From NCBI RefSeq assembly GCF_021147775.1, contig NZ_JAGTPK010000021.1, positions 1-64,000 of the forward strand: a stretch of 64,000 bases of DNA, in the 5' to 3' direction. The DNA comes from Pseudomonas californiensis. GTDB taxonomy: Bacteria; Pseudomonadota; Gammaproteobacteria; Pseudomonadales; Pseudomonadaceae. Below are positions 17,256-25,979 of this stretch, piece after piece. Position 1 is the first letter of the stretch; each line of letters starts with the position of its first letter. Under the pieces are notes generated by a model that searched no databases, had not been told where the DNA came from, and saw only the letters and a program-made list of their open reading frames with translations. The position numbers and the translations under genes are program-made.

Positions 17256-18813
17256 TTGCTCTACTCCTTGGCGATTCGCTATCCGGGAAATGTCCATGCT
17301 CGGCGTCTGCGCTTTGGGTCAGCCTGGCCAAAAGCACGGCACGGGTGAGGTCTTCACGATCGTAATCGGCCACCACTGCGTAGTCCTTCACCACCAGAAT
17401 ACGGTCGGCAATGTCCAGCGCTTCGTCGATGTCGGCGCAGATGACCAGCGTGGCGCGCCCTTCGGCGTTGTTGCGTAACAACTGGCCAATTTCACGTCTG
17501 GCCCGTACATCGACCCCTTGAAACGGCTCGTCAAGAATCAACACCCGCCCGCCGCCCATCAGCCAGCGACCGATAATGACTTTCTGCTGATTGCCGCCCG
17601 ACAGCGCGCTCATGGGCTGGTCGATGCCAGGGTTTTTGATCCCAAGCGCCAATACCTGATCGTTCACCGCCTGAGCCTCGAGCCGGGTCTGAATGAAACC
17701 GCCGCGCGAGAAGCGCTCCAAAAAAGGCAGGGTCAGGGTCTTGCGTAGCGAAAAGTCTGGCACCAGCGAATGAGTGGCCCGCCCTTCTGCTGCGTAGAAA
17801 ACGCCAGCCTTGATCGCCTCATGTGGCGAGCCGGGGCGCCAGTCAGCATTGTCCAGCTGTAGATGGCCGGCTGCCGGATCACGCAAGCCGAACAGCATTT
17901 CAGCAATTTCACTTTTGCCTGCCCCAAGCAGACCGGTCATGGCGACCACCTGGTGCTCGTGCAACACCAGATCGAAAAGCGGCGTGTGTTGCGCAACCCG
18001 CGCTGCATGCAGGCTGAGTACCGGCCTGCCCGGCAAGCGCGGAACAAAAGGTTGTCGGTCCAGTGCTTCACCGAGCATGGCGTGGATAGCCTGCCGCAAT
18101 TGCGACGCAGGGAATTGCCCCACCAGCCTGCCGTCCCGCAGTACCACGGCGCGCTGCGCAATACGTTGCAAGTCTGACAAACGATGAGAAATGTAAAGAA
18201 TGGCGACCCCGCGCTCACGCAAGCTGTCGATCAGCGTGAACAGGCGCTGTGCCTCGGTATCCGAGAGCGCCGCTGTTGGTTCATCGAGAATCAGCAGGCG
18301 CGGCTGCAACGCCAGAGCCCTGGCGAGGACGATCAGTTGTTGCTCTGCCTGGCTGAGTCGTTCTACCGGCTGCTGCAGCGGCAGATCCAGACCCAGCCCC
18401 GCAGCAATTTGTGCTGCCCGGCTCAGCAGGCGTTTGCGGTTGACCCAGAAGTCGGCTCCCGGCAAACACAGTTCGTCGAGCACCAGGTTCTCGGCCACAC
18501 TCAGCCCGGGTGCGATCCCGTCGCCCACCTGTTGGTGCACGGTCACAATCCCGGCCCGCCTCGCCGACATCGGCGAAGCAAAGTGCTGAAGCTGGCCCTG
18601 AACCCGTAACTCACCACCATCGTGGGGCAAGCTGCCCGCAAGTATCTTTACCAGCGTCGACTTTCCAGCGCCATTGGCACCCAGCAAGGCCACGACTTCC
18701 CCGGCAAAAATAGCCAGATCCACTTCGTCGAGCGCCCGACTGACACCAAAGTGCTTGCTCAGGCCACGCACCTCGATCAAGGGTTCGATGGCTTGGGTGG
18801 CACGTTCATTCAT
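17248..18813 (-). CDS. Sugar ABC transporter ATPase with two nucleotide-binding domains
   Basis: This 521-residue RbsA/MglA-type protein is two fused ATPase domains. The first has Walker A GANGAGKST (about residue 43-51), the degenerate signature LSQAEQQ and LLILDEPTAALS. The second has the usual degraded P-loop LLGAGKSE, signature LSGGNQQKV and ILDEPFQGVD. It energises the permease encoded immediately downstream. ATG 18813 is chosen because the conserved domain starts about 15 residues later; the ribosome site is weak. An AAGCGCTT palindrome lies some 70 bases upstream. Confidence 0.88.
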   Translation of the reverse strand: MNERATQAIEPLIEVRGLSKHFGVSRALDEVDLAIFAGEVVALLGANGAGKSTLVKILAGSLPHDGGELRVQGQLQHFASPMSARRAGIVTVHQQVGDGIAPGLSVAENLVLDELCLPGADFWVNRKRLLSRAAQIAAGLGLDLPLQQPVERLSQAEQQLIVLARALALQPRLLILDEPTAALSDTEAQRLFTLIDSLRERGVAILYISHRLSDLQRIAQRAVVLRDGRLVGQFPASQLRQAIHAMLGEALDRQPFVPRLPGRPVLSLHAARVAQHTPLFDLVLHEHQVVAMTGLLGAGKSEIAEMLFGLRDPAAGHLQLDNADWRPGSPHEAIKAGVFYAAEGRATHSLVPDFSLRKTLTLPFLERFSRGGFIQTRLEAQAVNDQVLALGIKNPGIDQPMSALSGGNQQKVIIGRWLMGGGRVLILDEPFQGVDVRARREIGQLLRNNAEGRATLVICADIDEALDIADRILVVKDYAVVADYDREDLTRAVLLARLTQSADAEHGHFPDSESPRSRAIG

Positions 18814-18880
18814 AAGCAGATTCCAGGCAAAACCCATCGCTGAAACGACCACGATGACAGGACGTTGAGGCGGGGATTAA

Positions 18881-18888
18881 AAGCGCTT
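18881..18888. promoter_or_regulatory. AAGCGCTT palindrome, tentative operator
   Basis: This eight-base palindrome with a central CG stands upstream of the sugar ATPase gene, in an AT-rich promoter-like stretch. The form resembles LacI-family operator cores, and sugar ABC operons are often controlled by that family, but no LacI-type gene is in this window. The match is short and may be chance. Confidence 0.25.
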
Positions 18889-18990
18889 GCTTATAAACAT
18901 TCCAATAGCACTATCGAATAGAAAATGTTTTTTGGTTATAAGAATCCAGCTCTGCCTGTTTTTATTGGCACTTGAATACAGTTCGGAATG

Positions 18991-19024
18991 AAAAAAGGGC
19001 CGTAACGCATAAGCGTCCGGCCCC
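18991..19024 (-). terminator. Intrinsic terminator downstream of glucose dehydrogenase gene
   Basis: Read on the minus strand, GGGCCG ... CGGCCC forms a stem extended inward by ACGC/GCGT, followed by a run of six T. This is a standard intrinsic terminator, 20 bases after the dehydrogenase stop codon. It separates that gene from the sugar transporter operon on the same strand. Confidence 0.8.
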
Positions 19025-19044
19025 ATCGGGTGTGAATGACTCGA

Positions 19045-21411
19045 TCAGTTCAGGCGAAACGCGATCACGCTGTCGCCCAAGGTCGTGCCCAACGATCCAT
19101 GACCGCCTGCGGCAATGATCACGTACTGCTTGCCGTCAGCGCCGAGGTAGGTAGACGGTGTCGCCTGTCCGCCTGCTGGCAACTGATACTGCCAAAGCAG
19201 CTCGCCGGTATTTACGTCGTAAGCGCGAAAGAAGTCATCCGCTGTCGAACCATGAAAGACCACACCACCTGCCGTGACCAGCGGTCCACCATGGGCCACC
19301 ATGCCCACCGGGAAACCAATCGGGAAGCGTGGCTCCATGAACGTGGTTTTCAGATTTTTAGTGGTGCCTACCCTGCGTTTCCATTTGGTCTTGCCGGTGT
19401 TCAGGTCAACACCGACCATGGTCCCCCAAGGTGGCGCGGTGCACGGAATGCCCAGACCTGAGGCTAGTCGAGTGATACGAATGGCATAGTCACCGTTGAA
19501 GTTTTCGTTCCAGTACGGCTTGCCATCCTGCGTGAACAGGCGCTTTTCCTGTTCATGTTCAGTGCGCTTGATCAGGTTATAGACGTAAGCCAGCCGCACC
19601 GGCGCAGCGACCAGAAGCTGCCGATCGGGATCGACCGCCACCGAGCCCCAGTTGAACACACCAATATTGCCGGGGTAGATCACCGAGCCCGACTCAGTCG
19701 CAGGTGTCCACGGATTGCCGTCGTAGCGCAAGGTATTGAACGTGGTGCGACAGGCCATCTGATCAAACGGGCTGACGCCCCACATGGACTTTTCGGTAAG
19801 GGGTTCGGGAATAAAATTGAGCCGGGATACCGGTTGCGTCGCAGCAAAACGCTCGCCCGCAATGCCGCCCTTGGTCGATACGCTGACCTGGTCGACCGGC
19901 AGTATCGGCTCGCCGGTCAACCGGTTGAGCACAAACAGATTGCCGACCTTGGTGGGCAGCACCAGAGCAGGTTGCTGGCTGCCCTCTTTGCCCAGTTCAA
20001 TCAACGACGGCTGTGACGGGTTATCACGGTCCCAGAGGTCATTGTTCGAAGTCTGAAATGTCCAGCGCAGTGCGCCTGTTTTGAGGTCCAGCGCAGCCAG
20101 GGCGTCGCGGAATTTCTCGGTGTTGCTGCCCGGCTCGCGACGCGTGCCGGTTTCGTCCGGTGAAGCGTTGCCGAACGGCACGTAGACCAGACCGTTTTTC
20201 ACGTCAGCACTCAGCGTGGCCCACGCCACCGGCGTGTCTTGCGGGTAGATGGCATCACCAGCCAATGGCTGGGTGTTTTGTGGGTTGGCGGGATCGAAAT
20301 TCCACACCAGCTCGCCGGTCATCACGTTGTAAGCCCGGATCACGCCTGAAGGGTTGCCCTGGTCGTAGCCGTTGTCCATGACCGAGCTGCCGATAATGAT
20401 CAGATCTCCCGCAATCAACGGCGCAGCCGTCTGCATGAGAGCATGCGGGCGCAGCTTGCCCATGTTTACGCTGAGGTCGATGACTCCGGCATTGCCAAAG
20501 TCGGCGCAGAGCTTGCCACTGTCGGCATCCAGCGCCAGCAGGCGGGCATCGGCAGTGGCGGTGATGATCCGTTTGCTGCACTGCGCGGGACGTTGAAGGC
20601 TGGACGGTGGCGCTTGGTAATAGCTCACGCCCCGGCAGGTCTGATGCTGTTGCAGGTAAGAACGGTTTTTGTCCGGCGTATAGGTCCAGTCAGCCTTTCC
20701 GGTCTCAGGGTTCAGTGCATGTACTTCGTTATGTGGCGTGCACAGATACACTTTGCCGTTGACCTTCAGAGGGGTGGCCTCAAAGGTGTATTCGCTGGCG
20801 TCCTTGTCGGCGTCACGCAGATCCCCCGTGTGATATTCCCAGGCAACCGACAGCGTTTTGATGGTTTGCGGCGTGATCTGGTTCAGGTTCGAAAAGCGTT
20901 GACCGCTGTTGGTCCCGCCGTACGCGACCCAATCGTCGCCCGCGGTATCGGTAGTGCGCAAAGCAGCGGTATTGCCCAGCGTGCCCTGTACAGGATAAGG
21001 ATCGTAAAACATCACGGCAATCACGATGGCCAGCATCACGCCCAGGGTGCCGCCCAGAAACGGATGAAACGCACGGCCTTCGGCAGGCACCTGCGCCCGG
21101 TAAAGCGGGCGCACTACCCACGGCAGTGCCAGCCACAGACCGATGAGCGCAAACAGATCGCCGCGAGGCACCCACTGCCATTTATCAAAGCCGACTTCGT
21201 AAACGATCCAGATCAGCACACCCCAGAGGATCAGCGCGTAAAGCGTCAATGCCGATTTCTTTCGCAGAAACAGCAGCACGGCTGTGACCAGAATGCCGAG
21301 GGCAATTACCGAATAGGCGGGCGAGCCACCGACCGCCACCAGTTGCGCTCCCATGACCAGCAAGATAATGCTCAGTATCGCCATCACGATACTTGTCAGT
21401 TTTAGAACCAT
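19045..21411 (-). CDS. gcd: Membrane-bound PQQ-dependent dehydrogenase (glucose type)
   Basis: This enzyme oxidises glucose (or a related polyol/quinate-type substrate) to the lactone on the periplasmic face and passes electrons to ubiquinone. The 788-residue chain begins with about five membrane helices (residues 1-140). An eight-bladed propeller follows with the PQQ repeat sequences WVAYGGTNSGQRFSNLNQIT, TFEATPLKVNGKVYLCTPHNEV and WTFQTSNNDLWDRDNPSQP. The ATG at 21411 precedes a clean hydrophobic helix. The sequence fits the glucose/quinate/shikimate family, and glucose is the default assignment on length and motifs; quinate cannot be excluded. PQQ biosynthesis genes are not in the window. 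Confidence 0.85.
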   Translation of the reverse strand: MVLKLTSIVMAILSIILLVMGAQLVAVGGSPAYSVIALGILVTAVLLFLRKKSALTLYALILWGVLIWIVYEVGFDKWQWVPRGDLFALIGLWLALPWVVRPLYRAQVPAEGRAFHPFLGGTLGVMLAIVIAVMFYDPYPVQGTLGNTAALRTTDTAGDDWVAYGGTNSGQRFSNLNQITPQTIKTLSVAWEYHTGDLRDADKDASEYTFEATPLKVNGKVYLCTPHNEVHALNPETGKADWTYTPDKNRSYLQQHQTCRGVSYYQAPPSSLQRPAQCSKRIITATADARLLALDADSGKLCADFGNAGVIDLSVNMGKLRPHALMQTAAPLIAGDLIIIGSSVMDNGYDQGNPSGVIRAYNVMTGELVWNFDPANPQNTQPLAGDAIYPQDTPVAWATLSADVKNGLVYVPFGNASPDETGTRREPGSNTEKFRDALAALDLKTGALRWTFQTSNNDLWDRDNPSQPSLIELGKEGSQQPALVLPTKVGNLFVLNRLTGEPILPVDQVSVSTKGGIAGERFAATQPVSRLNFIPEPLTEKSMWGVSPFDQMACRTTFNTLRYDGNPWTPATESGSVIYPGNIGVFNWGSVAVDPDRQLLVAAPVRLAYVYNLIKRTEHEQEKRLFTQDGKPYWNENFNGDYAIRITRLASGLGIPCTAPPWGTMVGVDLNTGKTKWKRRVGTTKNLKTTFMEPRFPIGFPVGMVAHGGPLVTAGGVVFHGSTADDFFRAYDVNTGELLWQYQLPAGGQATPSTYLGADGKQYVIIAAGGHGSLGTTLGDSVIAFRLN

Positions 21412-21602
21412 CGTCCCTGCCCTGTGTTTATTGAACAAAAAAGTCTGCGATGCCGAGCGCTCGTGCACGCGGGCACCGCTGCAACAGGCGTGTCGCTACG
21501 CCGATTCGAAGTTGGACCACAGGGGATGGCTAAAATTGGCGGCCTGGCAGCAATGGAGAGGCTTCATCGACGGCCCGCTCGATGCGCAATACGCAGTAAA
21601 GC

Positions 21603-21636
21603 CATAAAAGCGGCACGATACGGGTTCATCGTGCCT
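21603..21636 (-). terminator. Intrinsic terminator downstream of SorC-type regulator gene
   Basis: On the minus strand the stem GGCACGAT / ATCGTGCC (21628-21635 with 21612-21619) closes an eight-base loop and is followed by GCTTTTAT. It lies about 30 bases beyond the regulator stop codon and fits a rho-independent terminator ending the regulator-isomerase transcript. Confidence 0.7.
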
Positions 21637-21666
21637 CTGGGGGAAGGCGCTTGAAACGGCGCAGAC

Positions 21667-22647
21667 TCAAGCCTTGCGAGTTGCATCATCCAGGGCGAGG
21701 ATGGTGTGAGCATTGGTCACGGTGGTCGCCAGCGTGTTGATCACGCCGGAGCGCAACGCTCCCAGCGTGGCGGCAGCCTTGGTGTTTTCGCTGGCAATCG
21801 CCACCACATCAGGAATACGGAACAGCTCCTGCACGGTCAGCCCGATGATCCGGCCCTGAATGGCGTTGACCGCAGGCTGGCCATGAATGTCGATGAAGTC
21901 GTAACCCATCATGTCACCCACCGTGCCGGACAGGCGCGCCTGCGCGATTTCCTGGGGCGAGAACCAGCCCATGCGCACCATATTGCTGTTCTCACTCATG
22001 TCACCGATACCGATCAGGGCAATATCGGCACGGCGGGCACGGTCCAGCGTAGAGCGTACGGTGTCATTGCTGATCAGCACGCCGCGCAGCTCCGGATTGG
22101 CCACCAGCGCAGGCGCATAAAGGCTTTCACTCTCGCCGCCGAAGCGCAGGGCAAGGCGTCGACAGATGTGATCAGGGTTCATGTATTCGCCCGCCTTGAG
22201 CGAACCACCGATGGCGCAGACAAAAGTGCAGTTGCGCGTCACGGGCAAAAATACGTTGTCCGCGACTGCGCCCACGTTGCGCCCCATGCCCACCGCGACA
22301 ATCATGCCGTCGCCCAGCGTTCTGTTCAGGTAGTTGGCGACCAGGCTGGCAACGGCCGAACGCTGGGTATCGGGATCGCTGTGGTCGACCGCGATCAGGG
22401 CACGATCAAGCTTGAAGCGCTCTACCAGCGCCTGTTCCAGCTCGTTGTTCATGGCCGGATGCTGCAACACCCGAACCTCGACAATGCCTTCATCGCGTGC
22501 GCGTTTGAGCAGTCGGCTGACCTTTGCCCGGGACAGGTCAAAGCGTTTGGCGATGGCTTCCTGAGTGACGTTCTCAAGGTAATAGAGCATCGCGACTTCG
22601 GTCATCAGATCGATGTCGCTGGCAATGCGCTGGCTACTGTCACTCAT
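21667..22647 (-). CDS. SorC/DeoR-type sugar-responsive regulator, EryD-like
   Basis: This 326-residue transcription regulator has an N-terminal helix-turn-helix (TQEAIAKRFDLSRAKVSRLLKRAR, about residues 30-53). A C-terminal SorC sugar-phosphate-binding domain follows (GMIVAVGMGRNVGAVADN, IGGSLKAGEYMNPDHI, ADIALIGIGDM). EryD of Brucella and rhizobia, which controls erythritol genes, is of this family. It lies downstream of the isomerase gene on the minus strand and is divergent from the transporter-dehydrogenase-kinase operon, the classical place for the local regulator. ATG 22647 with GGAAG upstream is preferred to a TTG at 22674. The effector is probably a tetrulose phosphate or the tetritol itself, by inference. 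Confidence 0.85.
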   Translation of the reverse strand: MSDSSQRIASDIDLMTEVAMLYYLENVTQEAIAKRFDLSRAKVSRLLKRARDEGIVEVRVLQHPAMNNELEQALVERFKLDRALIAVDHSDPDTQRSAVASLVANYLNRTLGDGMIVAVGMGRNVGAVADNVFLPVTRNCTFVCAIGGSLKAGEYMNPDHICRRLALRFGGESESLYAPALVANPELRGVLISNDTVRSTLDRARRADIALIGIGDMSENSNMVRMGWFSPQEIAQARLSGTVGDMMGYDFIDIHGQPAVNAIQGRIIGLTVQELFRIPDVVAIASENTKAAATLGALRSGVINTLATTVTNAHTILALDDATRKA

Positions 22648-22710
22648 GTGGACGGGCTTCCGTTTCGACGTCAAAGGCGCATTCTCCCTACTGCCAGCCC
22701 TTCCCGTCCA

Positions 22711-23172
22711 CTATTGATGCCCGTCACGCTCTATCGCGTTGATTCGATCGACCTTGGCACCGGAGCGTGCGGCTTCGAATTCCGACTCCAGAAACGACTT
22801 GACGATGCTCTTGGCCAGCTCAGCGCCGATCACCCGCGCCCCGATGGACAGAATCTGCGCGTCGTTGCTTTTGCGCGCACGCTCGGCGGAATAGGTGTCG
22901 TGCGCCTGAGCCGCGCGGATCCCCAACACCTTGTTGGCAGAGATTGCCATGCCGATTCCGGTGCCGCAGACCAGCACGCCCAGCCGCTGCTCACCGGCCT
23001 TGATGGCGGTGGCAACCGCCAGGGCAATGTCCGGGTAGAGCACCGGCGCCGTGGAATGAGTACCAAAGTCGGTCACTGGATAGCCCAGCGCCTCAATGTG
23101 ATGTTTCAACAATTCCTTAAGCTCGTAACCCGCCTCATCGCATCCGATAGCCACCGGGAAAGGTGTGTTCAT
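22711..23172 (-). CDS. RpiB/LacAB-family sugar-phosphate isomerase (candidate erythrulose-4-phosphate isomerase)
   Basis: This 153-residue isomerase has the family's catalytic pocket: CDEAG near the N-terminus, CGTGIGMAISANK with Cys69 and Thr71, and His91 in AHDTYSAERARKSNDA. Ordinary members interconvert ribose and ribulose 5-phosphates. In tetritol pathways of Mycobacterium and Brucella, homologues (DerI, EryI) convert D-erythrulose 4-phosphate to D-erythrose 4-phosphate. Its place here, beside the regulator and opposite an EltD-type dehydrogenase and DhaKL, favours the tetrulose role. The start follows GGAG at nine bases. It shares a leftward transcript with the regulator, 63 bases apart. 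Confidence 0.85.
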   Translation of the reverse strand: MNTPFPVAIGCDEAGYELKELLKHHIEALGYPVTDFGTHSTAPVLYPDIALAVATAIKAGEQRLGVLVCGTGIGMAISANKVLGIRAAQAHDTYSAERARKSNDAQILSIGARVIGAELAKSIVKSFLESEFEAARSGAKVDRINAIERDGHQ

Positions 23173-23209
23173 GGCGTTTGACTCCGCTGCCGTGGTCCGG
23201 CCCGAGACC

Positions 23210-23221
23210 GATCATATGATC
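23210..23221. promoter_or_regulatory. GATCATATGATC palindrome in divergent promoter
   Basis: This perfect 12-base palindrome lies 38 bases upstream of the isomerase start. Its right end merges into TGATCAG, the same heptamer found in the 18-base site at 23365-23382. It may be an extra half-site for the same regulator. Confidence 0.35.
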
Positions 23222-23227
23222 AGCCAG

Positions 23228-23245
23228 TGAAATTCCGATCAGTCA
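23228..23245 (-). promoter_or_regulatory. 18-base operator candidate, copy 1 (minus orientation)
   Basis: On the minus strand this reads TGACTGATCGGAATTTCA. It matches the site at 23365-23382 in 17 of 18 bases, in opposite orientation. It stands about 56 bases upstream of the isomerase gene. Binding by the SorC-type regulator is inferred from position. Confidence 0.6.
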
Positions 23246-23364
23246 TTTCTCGGGTATTCCGCGTTTTCTGTCAAGCAGGATTTAACTGACCTTGAGATAA
23301 ACGTGCCAAATGGAGCGTCTATTTGCGCAAATGACCGCATTTACAACTTTTCCATGAAAGAGAT

Positions 23365-23382
23365 TGACTGATCAGAATTTCA
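23365..23382 (+). promoter_or_regulatory. 18-base operator candidate, copy 2 (plus orientation)
   Basis: This reads TGACTGATCAGAATTTCA, 17 of 18 bases identical to the inverted copy at 23228-23245. It stands about 73 bases upstream of the ATPase gene that opens the rightward operon. One copy faces each transcription unit, as expected of operators for a regulator that controls both. Confidence 0.6.
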
Positions 23383-23454
23383 TTTGATACACATATGCTC
23401 ACCGAGCGACACCACGGTGCACCTAATAAGAATTCACAGCACGAGGACACGCCA

Positions 23455-24942
23455 ATGGCCACGCCATTACTGCTCCAGGCTGAACACGTCACCAAGGCTT
23501 ATGCGGGCATTCCTGCCCTGCGTGATGGCCGACTTTCGTTGCGTGCCGGCAGCGTGCATGCCTTGTGCGGCGGCAATGGCGCAGGCAAATCAACGTTCCT
23601 CAGCATTCTCATGGGCATCACCCAGCGTGATGCCGGCACCATTCTGCTCAATGGCGAACCGGTGCAATTCAACCGTCCCGGTGAAGCCTTGGCAGCGGGG
23701 ATCGCGATGATCACGCAGGAACTTGAACCCATCCCCTTCATGACCGTCGCCGAAAATATCTGGCTGGGACGCGAACCGCGTCGCGCGGGTTGCATCGTCG
23801 ACACCAAAGAGTTGAACCGACGCACCCGCGACTTGCTGGAAAGCCTGGAATTCGATGTGGCCGCCACCAGCCCCATGCACCGTCTGAGCGTCGCGCAGAT
23901 TCAACTGGTGGAAATCGCCAAGGCGTTCAGCCACGACTGCCAGGTGATGATCATGGACGAGCCCACCTCGGCCATCGGTGAGCGCGAGGCACAAACCCTG
24001 TTCAAAGCCATCCGCCGCCTGACTGAACGGGGCGCCGGAATCGTCTATGTGTCACATCGCCTCAGCGAACTGGCACAGATCGCCGATGACTACAGCATCT
24101 TCCGCGACGGAGCTTTCGTTGAAACCGGGCGCATGGCTGACATCGACCGCGCGCATCTGGTCAAGGGTATCGTCGGCCAGGAACTGCAACGCATCGATCA
24201 CAAGGTTGGCCGGGAATGCGCCGCCACCTGCTGCCTGGACGTCGAAGGTCTGAGCCGCAATGGCGAGTTCCAGGACATCAGCCTGCAAGTGCGCCAGGGT
24301 GAGATCCTCGGCATCTATGGTTTGATGGGTTCGGGTCGCAGCGAATTCCTCAACTGCATCTATGGCTTGACCACTCCGGACGCCGGCAGCATCACTCTGC
24401 AAGGCAAGCCCATGCCGGTGGGTCTGCCCAAGGCGACCATTCGCGCCGGCATGTCACTGGTGACTGAAGACCGCAAGGACAGTGGGCTGGTGCTCAGCAG
24501 CAGTATTATCACCAACATTGCATTGTCGGCTTACAAACGCCTGTCCAGTTGGTCGCTGATCAATGCCCGCAAGGAAACAGAGCTGGCTGAAGACATGGTC
24601 AGACGTCTGCAGATCAAGACCACTTCCCTGGACCTGCCCGTGGCGTCGATGAGTGGCGGCAACCAGCAAAAGGTGGTGCTCGCCAAATGCCTGTCCACAG
24701 AGCCGGTCTGCCTGTTGTGCGACGAACCGACTCGCGGCATCGATGAAGGTGCCAAGCAGGAAATCTATCACCTGCTGGATCAGTTCGTGCGTTCCGGCGG
24801 TGCAGCTATCGTCGTGTCGTCCGAAGCGCCGGAGTTGCTGCGCCTGAGTGACCGCATTGCGGTGTTCAAAGCCGGACGGCTGGTCACTATCAGCAGCGAC
24901 ACCGACCTTTCCCAGGAAGCCTTGTTGAGTCTTGCCTCATGA
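23455..24942 (+). CDS. Sugar ABC transporter ATPase (tetritol importer candidate, EryE-like)
   Basis: This 495-residue double-ATPase is of the ribose/galactose transporter class. The first domain has Walker A GGNGAGKST and signature LSVAQIQ, with MIMDEPTSAIG. The second has the altered P-loop GLMGSGRSE, signature MSGGNQQKV and LLCDEPTRGID. It opens a rightward operon of seven genes, and its last four bases overlap the permease start (ATGA). ATG 23455 follows GAGG at nine bases; an upstream ATG at 23395 lacks a ribosome site. Its role as tetritol importer rests on the neighbouring enzymes. Confidence 0.87.
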   Translation: MATPLLLQAEHVTKAYAGIPALRDGRLSLRAGSVHALCGGNGAGKSTFLSILMGITQRDAGTILLNGEPVQFNRPGEALAAGIAMITQELEPIPFMTVAENIWLGREPRRAGCIVDTKELNRRTRDLLESLEFDVAATSPMHRLSVAQIQLVEIAKAFSHDCQVMIMDEPTSAIGEREAQTLFKAIRRLTERGAGIVYVSHRLSELAQIADDYSIFRDGAFVETGRMADIDRAHLVKGIVGQELQRIDHKVGRECAATCCLDVEGLSRNGEFQDISLQVRQGEILGIYGLMGSGRSEFLNCIYGLTTPDAGSITLQGKPMPVGLPKATIRAGMSLVTEDRKDSGLVLSSSIITNIALSAYKRLSSWSLINARKETELAEDMVRRLQIKTTSLDLPVASMSGGNQQKVVLAKCLSTEPVCLLCDEPTRGIDEGAKQEIYHLLDQFVRSGGAAIVVSSEAPELLRLSDRIAVFKAGRLVTISSDTDLSQEALLSLAS

Positions 24943-25916
24943 ATGCCAAAACCATTACCGCGCCTGCCACCGCAGCCCCGCGCAGCCGACTTCGCCTTTC
25001 CCTCGACCGCTTCGGCCTGCCGCTGGTCTTCATTCTTTTGTGTCTGGTCATGGCCTTTGCCAGCGAATATTTCATGACCTGGCGCAACTGGATGGACATC
25101 CTCCGGCAGACGTCTATCAACGGCATTCTGGCCGTGGGCATGACCTACGTGATCCTGACCAAGGGCATCGACCTCTCGGTCGGTTCGATTCTCGCATTTG
25201 CCGGCCTCTGCAGTGCGCTGGTCGCGACTCAAGGGTATGGCCTTTTGGCAGCAGTCAGCGCTGGGATGTTTGCCGGCGCCATGCTCGGCGTCGTCAACGG
25301 GTTCATGGTTGCCAACCTGTCGATACCGCCCTTTGTCGCCACGCTGGGCATGCTCAGCATCGCCCGTGGCATGACCTTCATTCTCAACGACGGCAGCCCG
25401 GTTACCGACTTGCCTGAGGAATATCTGGCGCTGGGCATTGGCAAGATAGGCCCGATTGGCGTGCCCATCATCATTTTCGCCGTGGTCGCGCTGATTTTCT
25501 GGATGGTGCTGCGTTACACCACTTACGGCCGCTATGTGTACGCAGTCGGTGGCAACGAAAAAAGCGCGCGCACCTCGGGGATCGGCGTACGCAAGGTGAT
25601 GTTCTCGGTGTACGTGGTGTCCGGACTGCTCGCCGGTCTTGCAGGGGTGGTTCTCTCTGCCAGGACCACCTCCGCCCTGCCCCAGGCTGGCATGTCCTAC
25701 GAGCTCGATGCCATTGCTGCGGTGGTCATCGGTGGCACGAGCCTTTCTGGTGGCACCGGCAGCATCGTGGGCACGCTGTTCGGCGCCTTGCTGATCGGCG
25801 TGATCAATAACGGGCTCAACCTGCTCGGGGTTTCCTCTTATTACCAGCAGGTCGCCAAGGGCCTGATCATCGTGTTCGCGGTACTGATCGATGTGTGGCG
25901 CAAGAAAAAACGCTAG
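24939..25916 (+). CDS. Sugar ABC transporter permease (tetritol importer candidate, EryF-like)
   Basis: This inner-membrane permease of 325 residues has the BPD_transp_2 core VGMTYVILTKGIDLSVGSILAFAG and the family motif ELDAIAAVVIGGTSLSGGTGSIVGT. Translation starts inside the end of the ATPase gene (ATGA overlap), which keeps the two subunits stoichiometric. It would dimerise and couple to the ATPase and to the binding protein encoded 63 bases downstream. Confidence 0.88.
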   Translation: MNAKTITAPATAAPRSRLRLSLDRFGLPLVFILLCLVMAFASEYFMTWRNWMDILRQTSINGILAVGMTYVILTKGIDLSVGSILAFAGLCSALVATQGYGLLAAVSAGMFAGAMLGVVNGFMVANLSIPPFVATLGMLSIARGMTFILNDGSPVTDLPEEYLALGIGKIGPIGVPIIIFAVVALIFWMVLRYTTYGRYVYAVGGNEKSARTSGIGVRKVMFSVYVVSGLLAGLAGVVLSARTTSALPQAGMSYELDAIAAVVIGGTSLSGGTGSIVGTLFGALLIGVINNGLNLLGVSSYYQQVAKGLIIVFAVLIDVWRKKKR

Positions 25917-25979
25917 CAGCTGTTTCTGTGCTTTTCCTCTGAATGAACGACTGACCAACAACAATAACGGAGTCTCATC

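Noticed and set aside
21706..23181. Plus-strand open frame (491 codons) opposite the regulator and isomerase
   Set aside because: It spans two genes on the other strand that have clear family motifs, and its composition is that of a shadow frame.
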